DNA from: Lineus longissimus | Lineage: Eukaryota; Nemertea; Pilidiophora; Heteronemertea; Lineidae | NCBI RefSeq assembly: GCF_910592395.1 | Contig: NC_088311.1 | Location: 20,625,695-20,687,694, forward strand | Length of the DNA: 62,000 nucleotides | Direction: 5' to 3' | Part shown: positions 10,967-20,167 of the stretch, one piece after another | Numbering within the stretch: position 1 is the stretch's first letter | How the letters are laid out: every line of letters starts with the position of its first letter | Translations under genes and position numbers: made by a program | Notes under the pieces: model-generated | Seen by the model: the letters and a program-made list of their open reading frames with translations, nothing else | Told to the model about the DNA's origin: nothing | The model's database searches: none

Positions 10967-12106
10967 GCAGTATTTCGGCAGATCCGTCCACAATCATCAC
11001 TTTTTCGGCTGAGAAGAAACGTCGGAAATAACATTTGTGCTGATTTCCTCGCCAATCAAACTTCTCATTACAACAAATCAGATTAAAATGTTTTTCTTGA
11101 CTTGCATTGACAGAATGACAACCATCACTATAGTTTTATGAAGAGCCAATTGTAAATGTAGTTATCTGGCGAAAACAATATCTTATCACATTTTGTGATT
11201 CACTGTAACCTGTATGCGCCCCGTAGTTCGGCATTTGGTTCTTACCTCTTCGCGGTTGGACGCCGATTTGGTATCGGTCTATTGACTCAGTCGTCGGTCC
11301 GAGAAGTGGAACCCATCACATTAGCTGTATCCCACCTAGATCGATGGACATTTACAATGAATTCACGAGGCCGCAAGTGAAAGGAACATCGGCTTTTCGT
11401 CTCATTTAAAGGACGAGGCGATCGAATCCATTATTAAGTTCGACACCTCAATCACCAGACCACGCAATCCTTCTTCGGTGCACCAGCAAACGGAGTAGCA
11501 GGACCTTATATCAATCACTACCATGGTTGATATCGTTTACTGGTACTTGCTACTGAAGTCTCTGATTTAACTAAAATGTAACATAGTCAAAGTCTTTCGC
11601 AAGCCTATTACTCGAACAAGTTACATTCATAGGAGGACAGTCCTTTTGACTGTTTCCTACACAAATATCAGACATGCAAACGAGAAATATGGTGTCTTTC
11701 TACACCGCTAATGGTGATTGGCCTACTTGAGATGCGCGGGGCCTCGCCGCGGCGCTCGGACTGGATCCCGATAGTAATGGGCGCTTTGTCCGCGGATGGC
11801 TATCGGACGGCTCGAAGTGACAATAGTCATCATGGCTTAATCAAGCATACTGTTTGGGAATTAGGCGGATGGAGTCGGCGGTAATCTGCTCCTTTGCCAT
11901 AAGATCGAGCTATTTTGCAAATAGTATGGAGCGGGATGGAATTAAAGGTAGTTTTTCAGTTTTTTGAGTGTAACTCATATTTCTGCGACAGTCGACTCCA
12001 TGTGTTTTTTTTATGAAGAACAGTATAAAGGTCTATCAAATATTCAAGATTGCAAATACCTTTAATCGGCATCACAAAATGTCATTACCGCAAATACTGA
12101 GGCCTT

Positions 12107-12312
12107 CTGCAGCAGAACATGGTGAACCTCCCTCCTTTTGTTGCAAGAAAAGCGTGCCAACCCAGATGAATCCATGTCGATTTATCAGCAATGTGCCTCC
12201 TTGCCCGGCCGATAGATCGGTATGGCGGATTCTGACAACGCTGCCGAGCGCCGCATTGCTGACGGCACACGTACGGCAAAAAATGTCCTCAACACCCGGC
12301 CTTCTTCGTCAT
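12107..12312 (+). other. Candidate exon-like segment with strong splice signals
   Basis: A pyrimidine-containing tract ending in TTCTGCAG is followed by about 200 bases that stay open in one frame and are GC-richer than the surroundings. The segment ends at ATG|gtaagt, a near-consensus donor. The translated frame resembles no family I know, and the minus strand is also open here. It could be an exon of a non-coding RNA or an unrecognised gene, a conserved element, or coincidence. Confidence 0.2.
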
Positions 12313-12379
12313 GGTAAGTTGCGGGCTATGACAGTTAAAGACAACAAAGAAGCCGTAATGTTTTCAATATGAACAAATT

Positions 12380-13723
12380 TCCCGAGGGGTTTCCCATAAT
12401 TTCACTGAATAATTGTGACAACAAACGCAATCAATATAGCTGCATTTTTGTAGTTTCTAGGGTAGCATTTACCGAAGAAAAAAAACTAATCAAAAGATCG
12501 ATTATGATGTCCATAATGTTCCAACCGTGACACCAAAGAGCATACCACGCGGCTGAACTCGGAAAAAGTTCACATACAGATTGAACGAGACAGTCGCCTC
12601 AACCGCCAGTTGGCCCAAACAAGACTGATGGCCTGATTAGTTGTAACTGTCTAGGAGAGACATTAAGCCTGGTAGCCTCAAGTTGTTTATATCCGTCTCG
12701 GGGACAACAAATCCATTACAGATCCCGGGGCGAGGAGTGGGTTGACTCGGGACATTTAGCTCATTTTCATTTGGTAAGGAGCACATCAGAATGGGTAGAC
12801 TTTAACTCCTGACGATTCAAGATGTATCCCCATGTTCCTGTCTGATATCGAAACCAGGACGGATTGGATTCTCAGGAGTATTCAGTACCATTACTAATTT
12901 CGACAACAGACATATTTTTACAGTTTTCCCTAATTAAACATAAGACATAAAAACAATCGTGTGACCTGATGAGTTTACAAGTATTCTTTAGTGTCCCTGA
13001 GACCACCTGATGCGTGATTCTAAGCGCAGGTCGAACATGCTCTAACTTCTGAACTTTAAGTGTTATTAGTAACCGGCAGCTGAACCTACCAAGGGCGGTC
13101 TCCAGGGCGCAGTTGGTATGAGGTAAATCGCCGCAAAGGTGACCAGCAGGTGTTACTCGGGTGATACTGGAATGGTCCATTGATTGGTTATCTAAATATC
13201 AACACATTTGGTGATTAAAACATCGGGAGCTTAGACTAGCGAAGTCCTGGTGCTCGCGTCTTAAGGTACATGACTCTTAGAGGTCACCTTAAAGGAAGGC
13301 ACCCGGCACAGCATATGACTGTCTGCATAATGATATAATGCATAAGGCTAATGCACTATGAGAAGCAGTTTCCTTTGTGGTCATGTTGGTGACTTACTTT
13401 CATTGCTTTTACAGAAATTTTGATTTAAATTTACTCTGATGATGATGGTCAAGTGTACATGTCAAGATTTACACGGCAACTATATGTGTTTCCATACGAG
13501 GTCGCAGTTTTAAACGAGGCCGCTGTTAAAACAACGATTGACATTTGCAGACGGGTCACTTTGTAAAACAAACGCATGTTCGTGAACTCAATATCCAGAC
13601 TCAACAAATAAGGTCTACTTAACAAGCTTAACTGAATAGAAACAAAATGATGTCAACTCTCACAAGAGACGTCTGCCATTAAAAAAACGGTCAAAAATCT
13701 TACCTCTCTGTACCTGGCATTTG
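12380..13723. other. Non-coding flank of the foldback element
   Basis: No gene or repeat is recognised up to the CATTTG target duplication at 13718-13723. The longest open frame (about 102 codons, minus strand) has no recognisable domain. Confidence 0.5.
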
Positions 13724-13733
13724 TACGGTGGCT

Positions 13734-13973
13734 GGGAAAGGACATCACATGATATTTTTTTTCAACATGAACATTTTTTTTCAGGAAATATCTCGATCGA
13801 TCGACTTATTATCTCAATCCCTCGAGATATTATCTCGAGCGATCGACATATTATCTCGGGCGATCAAGTCATTTATCTTGAGCGATCGCTCAAGATAATA
13901 AGTCCATCGATCGAGATATTTCCTGAAAAAAAATGTTCATGTTGAAAAAAAATATCATGTGATGTCCTTTCCC
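13734..13973. mobile_element. Nested 240-bp foldback element in the left arm
   Basis: Perfect-looking inverted arms of 81 bases (13734-13814 and 13893-13973) show one mismatch by eye and enclose a 78-base loop. Ends are GGGAAAGGACATCACATG. The 9-bp direct repeat TACGGTGGC flanks it at 13724-13732 and 13974-13982, with one extra T on the left. The interior repeats a TTATCTCGAGCGATCG-like unit of about 22 bp. The terminal GGACATCA(CA)TG followed by a T run resembles the outer element, suggesting related families. Confidence 0.85.
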
Positions 13974-14033
13974 TACGGTGGCCCATTAGGGACATCATGT
14001 TTTTTTTTAGATTCAAATACGATTTTTTTTTCT

Positions 14034-14466
14034 CGAATTTTCTCCACGGAATTAAGTATTTTCTCCACGGAATTAAGTATTTTCTCCACGGAAATAAATA
14101 CTTTTCTCCACGGAAATAACATTTATCTCCACGGAAATAACATTTATCTCCACGGAAATAAATACTTTTCTCCACGGAAATAAATACTTTTCTCCACGGA
14201 AATAAATATTTTTCTCCACGGAAATAACATTTATCTCCACGGAAATAAATACTTTTCTCCACGGAAATAAATACTTTTCTCCACGGAAATAACATTTATC
14301 TCCACGGAAATAAATACTTTTCTCCACGGAAATAAATACTTTTCTCCACGGAATTAAGTATTTTCTCCGCGGAAATAACATTTATCTCCACGGAAATAAA
14401 TACTTTTCTCCACGGAAATAAATACTTTTCTCCACGGAATTAAGTATTTTCTCCGCGGAAATAAAT
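14034..14466. repeat. Left-arm tandem array, 20 units of 21-22 bp
   Basis: The unit core is TTCTCCACGGAAATAAATAC with three main variants that differ in the tail (AATAAATAC, AATAACATTTA, AATTAAGTA). Twenty cores (TCTCC[A/G]CGG) were counted. Some have CCGCGG instead of CCACGG. It is the reverse complement of the right-arm array. Confidence 0.9.
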
Positions 14467-15180
14467 AATTGATTCCGCTGATATGATTGGTCCTGCATTT
14501 TAGAGGACGAGGTCAAGGTGAAACTATTAACCCTTAAACCCCAACCTTGCGGTAGGCTCGGGAACCAAGCTGTACAGGCGCTGCCCGCTGGAACACGAGG
14601 CCGCTTGTCAATCCCGTTTGACATTGTCAGATCTGACTATACGTGTATAGTGTTGGCATGAAGACTGTGGAAGATGTAAGTAACACGATGATTGTCAGAT
14701 TTGATACGTTTTGAATCATAAAAATGCAGTTGGTAGCATCTTTGTAGAGTGGCCTAGTATCAGTGAAGAAAACGGTACGTGGAGACCCACTGCCGATGTT
14801 ATGTATAGCTAGCTACTGCGCGCGATAGCTAGCTATACATAACATCGGCAGTGGGTCTCCACGTACCGTTTTCTTCACTGATACTAGGCCACTCTACAAA
14901 GATGCTACCAACTGCATTTTTATGATTCAAAACGTATCAAATCTGACAATCATCGTGTTACTTACATCTTCCACAGTCTTCATGCCAACACTATACACGT
15001 ATAGTCAGATCTGACAATGTCAAACGGGATTGACAAGCGGCCTCGTGTTCCAGCGGGCAGCGCCTGTACAGCTTGGTTCCCGAGCCTACCGCAAGGTTGG
15101 GGTTTAAGGGTTAATAGTTTCACCTTGACCTCGTCCTCTAAAATGCAGGACCAATCATATCAGCGGAATCAATTATTTAT
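14461..15180. repeat. Indel-free palindromic core of the foldback element
   Basis: Left 14461-14815 and right 14826-15180 are colinear mirror images. The same 60-plus residue frame is readable outward from both sides without a difference. The loop is about 10 bases with a GCGCGC centre. Confidence 0.92.
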
Positions 15181-15692
15181 TTCCGCGGAGAAAATACTTA
15201 ATTCCGTGGAGAAAAGTATTTATTTCCGTGGAGATAAATGTTATTTCCGTGGAGAAAAGTATTTATTTCCGTGGAGAAAAGTATTTATTTCCGTGGAGAT
15301 AAATGTTATTTCCGTGGAGAAAAATGTTATTTCCGTGGAGAAAAGTATTTATTTCCGTGGAGATAAATGTTATTTCCGCGGAGAAAATACTTAATTCCGT
15401 GGAGAAAAGTATTTATTTCCGTGGAGATAAATGTTATTTCCGCGGAGAAAATACTTAATTCCGTGGAGAAAAGTATTTATTTCCGTGGAGAAAAGTATTT
15501 ATTTCCGTGGAGATAAATGTTATTTCCGTGGAGAAAAGTATTTATTTCCGTGGAGAAAAGTATTTATTTCCGTGGAGATAAATGTTATTTCCGTGGAGAA
15601 AAATGTTATTTCCGTGGAGAAAAGTATTTATTTCCGTGGAGAAAATACTTAATTCCGTGGAGAAAATACTTAATTCCGTGGAGAAAATTCGA
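15177..15692. repeat. Right-arm tandem array, 24 units of 21-22 bp
   Basis: Reverse-complement counterpart of the left array: cores TTCCG[T/C]GGAGA followed by AAAGTATTTA, TAAATGTTA or AAATACTTAA tails. Twenty-four cores were counted, four more than in the left arm. Higher-order blocks (for example B-B-C) recur, so the array has grown or shrunk by multi-unit steps. Confidence 0.9.
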
Positions 15693-15751
15693 GAAAAAAA
15701 AATCGTATTTGAATCTAAAAAAAAACATGATGTCCCTAATGGGCCACCGTA

Positions 15752-15758
15752 TTTCCCA
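15752..15758. other. Putative excision footprint of the nested element
   Basis: Two copies of GCCACCGTA (15743-15751 and 15759-15767) enclose only TTTCCCA. In the left arm the same 9-bp pair encloses the whole 240-bp nested foldback plus T. The seven residual bases equal the T and first six bases of the nested element. Confidence 0.6.
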
Positions 15759-15773
15759 GCCACCGTACATTTG

Positions 15774-18134
15774 CGTTTTTCTCCATTACAGAGCTTTTCT
15801 TCATGTAAGTATACTTTCTAAAGTTATCTCAATGCCGTAAGGCATTCGTCGAGTTGAACAAGCAGTTTATACGACAACGTCAATTTTGAAGTATGATTAT
15901 ATCAATTTTGTATAGGTTTGACAATTAGCACATCGGATGTGCCGGTGGCGATTCCGGAAGGTTGAAATTCGAAAGACGATGAAGCCAATTATATGTTGTT
16001 AGCTTTCGTAAAATGATGCTTTGGCATTCTGATGGAGTATCGGAGGTATTCGCTGTCACTTCAATGATAAGATAGCTCACACACGCAACGTAAGCTGTTG
16101 TCAGGATTACAAAAGTTAACTTTTCGAGGAAAGTGATCCTCAAACTGCTTTCTCAACCCCACGGACTCTGAGGTTTAAGAATAACTTGATCGGTTTCAGA
16201 ACGAAATGTCGGGCAAATTTAACCTTTGCAAGGTTTTGATGATCAGTATAATGTACTCTTAGACCATTTTTGAATATAAAATACATTACAATATTTCTTT
16301 CATTGACTCGTTCTAGGTGGAAATGTCTCAGAACTGATACCCAATTTAACCTTTCAAAATTATTGAAAAATACTATTCAGCTTGAAACCTTTGAATTCAA
16401 CAATATCGTTCTAAATCCAGCCCACTTGGGAAGTCTCATAGCTTTAATGGGTTCACTACAAGTGGTCCCTGAAGGAGCACAGCGCAGCTCGATCGAACTC
16501 TATAAATCGTACTGTTTTAAACGTCATCGTCGCCGTCATCTCGGAACTGTTCAGGGATTTCCGGAAGGCCATCGGAAGTGTTCGGAAATTTCTGGGATCC
16601 CGAGAATAAAACTAATTACATGTATTGTAAACGCACTGATCGAAGTGCGTGAACAGGCTCGTTTTTTGATTCACAATAAAAACAGATCGGTGTAGAATAT
16701 TTGTAACAAACAGAATTGTATGAAGCGTTTGTTATGATGACTTAAAGGAGTGAGAGCTGACCATCGGTACAAAGTTTTCACGACCAGGAAATATTCACTC
16801 TTGATGCTCTGAGATTGCATTTCACTGATATATCACTGGTCACGCGCGCACCCTACAATAGAGAATGCTCAGATTCAGAAAAACAAATTTATCGAAAGGT
16901 TTGTTTTTTTGATAAAATTACTCAAACCTCTCCACGGGGGCTACTTCACCATCTTATTTTCATTCACTTGTCGAGGCATCAAAGTTTTAAACTTTCAGGG
17001 CACTTTGTCTTTTAAATGTAATTGAAATGATGAAAAAAGTTGATTCGTGAAAAATCCTTCCCTAAAACGTTGCCTTTTAAACATGAAATAAACTAATAAA
17101 AGTTGTTGGCTTGATTGTTTGAGGAAACTGATTCCTCCAGGCATTTTGCTTCAAAGTTGTACGCGACACAGGTTCATAAGATTTAAATTTGCTAATTAAA
17201 CTGTCAAAATAGCTTCTCTGCATAACAAAATCTCACCGAAGAGTCGGGGATGTCAACGCATAATTTGATAGCGTCTGGGTTTAAATTGTTGTCTCGTCAA
17301 TATAATCATGGTCGTATTACATGTATGAGTTAAAGCCCGCAGTAAAGGATCTCAGACATTCTGAATGTAGACAGAAAGAAAGAAAAAAACCGTTTCACAG
17401 TACATGTATTCTTCAAAATTCTGCTAGGACTCAAAATGAGTGTTGTATCACTGAGGGGGTGTTATAGGCTTGAGATGGTGAAATAGTTTCAGGATATGAT
17501 AATTAAAGCAAGGTAAACTGTGTACGAAAGCATAGTTTAATAAGTGGGTGAAACAGCCCGGTAAATAAATTTAAGGTATTTGACAATATTTAAGCTGGAA
17601 ACATGGGTTGGACGACACTGATTCAAGATGCACACTAAGCGGCTCCTCCCACCCTGAGAGTTCAAACCCAACTCCAAGCTTCTATTTTGTCATACATGTC
17701 CATAAAAAGCCACAGCGTTATATATTATATTTATGAATCGGAAAGATTTTTTAAAAAAACCCAAAGAAAACATTGTAGCCCACGGCGACATTTCGATTAC
17801 AACATGCATGCTTGCTGTTTCAAATCGATTTCTACTTTTCTCTGAATTCCATCATGACAGTAACAGCGTGCATCCTTTATTAAATATTTAAAGGTTTGAT
17901 TTACACTCTACCCTAGTTTAACACCAAAAATATATAAGCGAGCCACCCGCCTTTACCTTGGATATCTAACCTCTTTCATCTCCGCCAAGGCCGCGCTGAC
18001 GATGGCACTGGCCAAGCGGGATAGTTTTTTAGGTCGTACTCTGACAACACTCAATCGTTAGTGCAGTCCAATAAAACCCATTAAATGTAATTCCTTTCCT
18101 TCTTGTTCTTTGCATCGATCGGTTTTGGTGGACA
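15774..18134. other. Non-coding stretch, no gene recognised
   Basis: A 141-codon plus-strand frame at 16270-16695 has no recognisable domain and is probably chance. A GC-richer, low-repeat block near 17940-18030 could be regulatory. Nothing else is supported. Confidence 0.45.
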
Positions 18135-18503
18135 ATAGCATTCCGCGATGATGAGGTCACCGCAGCTGCTGCCCTCTATTTCCCCATCGCTGAATTACAG
18201 GCAATGTCGGACAAACATGCGGTTTCGTAATGGATTCAGGCTTTCTAACTAGGGCAGTTAGATTCAATCTGGCACATGTCCGAGTGTTGGAAATACTACA
18301 TAATTGTTCTGAATATTTCTCTCTCTGACTCTATGGTATCATTCATGCTAAAAACAATGCAGGGTCAAAGATAATTGACTTTGAAATAAGCTTAAATGCG
18401 TAGAAATAAGTGTCGATGTCCGACTGTCACGTGACTAAAACGTCATCAATATCTTATGCAAATGACCTTGTGAGCTATAAATAGTAACTTCGCGGAATGC
18501 TAT
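18135..18503 (+). mobile_element. 369-bp terminal-inverted-repeat element, copy 1
   Basis: Begins ATAGCATTCCGCGA and ends with the reverse complement TCGCGGAATGCTAT (with one base difference just inside). Copy 2 in this window has the same length in opposite orientation and about 97% identity by eye. No coding capacity. Internal motifs include CACGTGAC, ATGCAAAT and CTATAAATAG near the right end. No clear target duplication was found. Confidence 0.85.
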
Positions 18504-19988
18504 AAGATGATGTTATTGATAGAGGCCAAGTGGGTGATCGTATCACCGATATTGATCTTTATTTAGAACTTGTTGCACTAGAAAGCAGTTTCGTGTAATT
18601 TTACGCCGCCCATCCAAAACATCTTCCTTTCACCGAGAAACTACATTGTATTCTCCATTTAAACCCATTTAAGAAATATAGATTTCTTTTGTAGCTGTGA
18701 AATAGTAACTTCATTTATCTTTTCTGTGTTACATTTGCAGCCAACGGCCATTTTGACAGAGTTTTTTTGCGGTGTTAAGTACATGTAACACTGTCAAGTT
18801 ATCGCAATCGTTCAGTCGAACAAATTCATGCATAATAAAAGAAAAGGATAGACTAGTCCATCTTATTTCAATAGACTCAAGAAAATCGCGTGTCCGCTCC
18901 ATGGCGGCATATCTCGAATTATTCCAATAATTCTTGACAGGGAATGATCTGATTGAATAAGCTTAGATCGACTGAACGGTTTCCTCTGGGATTTCTCGAC
19001 TCTGTGGTTTATCAATAGGTAATGAGAGACAATCATGACATCGATGCCACTTTTCCTATAAATGCATTGATATCGTACGGAGATTTATTGGATAATTCTA
19101 TTCAGAACTATGAAATGAGTTGATGTACTTTTTGTGAGGGATATTGTGGGGTTTGCTGTGATACGCAATCTCGGAGAAAGAAATTATATGAAAGAGTTTT
19201 TCATGAAATTGTCACTGCATCCCTAGTCTTCGGTAGTTGTGGAAATTTTAATTTACAATCTGTTGTAAGGGTGCATTCACAGTAGTTTTTTGGAGATGAT
19301 AATGAAAATACTGGGGTGTTTCTGAGGACAAAATTTTGGAAATTGCCAGCGGTATTGTTCATCAGAAGAGGTTGTCAATACAAATGAACCAATCACAAAG
19401 GCTTGTTGGATTCATTTGGTCAATTTTGACTTCGAAATGGACGGATTTCACTGCTATATACAACCATACAGAGTCACATCTTAACTGCAATTACGCCAGT
19501 GTTCAATGTCGCAAAGCACATTACTTCTCTCGTAGTGGACCTCATTCTTCAAGATAACGCCAGCCACGTCTGATTCAGTTGGTGGCCGTCACATCAGACG
19601 AGCTAAAACACATTCGCTAGAATTCATGAGGTTTTTGGATTCCCGTATTCAGATGAATACGAATCAGTTTCGAATCGCGATACAAATTTCGAGCGACTGA
19701 TCAGAAAGTGTTAAAAAAACAGCTTCGAAAACGCTGATAATTCCAACAGACGGAATAAATTCAATTCTTTCATGACTAATAACACGGTCGCAATCGTTTG
19801 AAATGCAAATCTGAGTTGTTAGCAAATTGGATGAAACAATGAAATTGCAAATACTCTATCGCCAGTAGCAATAAGCCACTGAACATCTGAAAGAACGCCA
19901 AAGCCTCTATTTGCATACATAAGGCCATTTGCAATCGAGTCACACGCGTAATACGCAAAAGATAGTGGTCAGTGAGGGCACGGCCACG
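18504..19988. other. Non-coding stretch, no gene recognised
   Basis: AT-rich sequence without repeats or frames that I can assign. Short frames up to about 73 codons only. Confidence 0.45.
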
Positions 19989-20167
19989 TGTGCCGGTGTA
20001 AAAGTAAAAAGTGTCCCCCTAGAAAAAGTGTCCGGGTCTATTGTATTCTGACAGATTATGGCATATGGTTCTATAGAGGCAATGGCCGTCAATAGCTCAG
20101 CGCATAATAGAATCCTTTGTTCCCGGACATTTTATCCTAGGACATTTTAAACTTCTACACCGGCACA
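19989..20167. mobile_element. 179-bp MITE-like inverted-repeat element
   Basis: Starts TGTGCCGGTGTA and ends TACACCGGCACA. Imperfect inversion continues inward about 45 bases through repeated GTGTCC/GGACA blocks (AGTGTCCGGG against CCCGGACATT). The centre is unrelated. No coding capacity, and no target duplication recognised. Confidence 0.7.

Larger units (their letters stand above)
7770..12000. other. Non-coding stretch with G-run and TACATGTA cluster
   Basis: No gene is recognised. The stretch contains a 16-base G run (9312-9327), a cluster of ACATGTAC palindromes at 10910-10966, and a higher-complexity, GC-richer block near 11740-11950 that might be regulatory. Frames up to about 94 codons occur but look random. 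Confidence 0.5.
13724..15767. mobile_element. Large foldback (inverted-repeat) element, about 2 kb
   Basis: The two halves are reverse complements around a 10-base loop at 14816-14825. At least 14461-14815 mirrors 14826-15180 without an indel. Ends read TACGGTGGCTGGGAAA and its reverse complement. The direct repeat CATTTG flanks both ends (13718-13723 and 15768-15773), consistent with a 6-bp target-site duplication. Each arm has three parts: a terminal segment with GGGACATCATG and a T/A run, an array of 21-22-bp units, and about 350 bp of unique inner sequence. No transposase frame is present, so the element is presumably non-autonomous. Open frames of 70-140 codons inside are products of the repeats and mirror each other. 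The superfamily is unknown. Confidence 0.9.

Noticed and set aside
13873-14624. Open frames of 70-140 codons reading YFRGEK/FPWRK repeats in the left arm
   Set aside because: They are produced by translating the 21-22-bp tandem units and have mirror copies in the other arm; no gene is implied.
14034-15692. Resemblance of the regular repeats to a CRISPR array
   Set aside because: The units are contiguous, with no unique spacers. The genome is eukaryotic and there are no cas genes.
15017-15840. Mirror-image open frames in the right arm
   Set aside because: Same repeat artefact as in the left arm. The shared 60-plus residue sequence only shows that the arms are identical.
16270-16695. 141-codon plus-strand frame
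   Set aside because: No domain, no splice context and no signal of composition different from the flanks.
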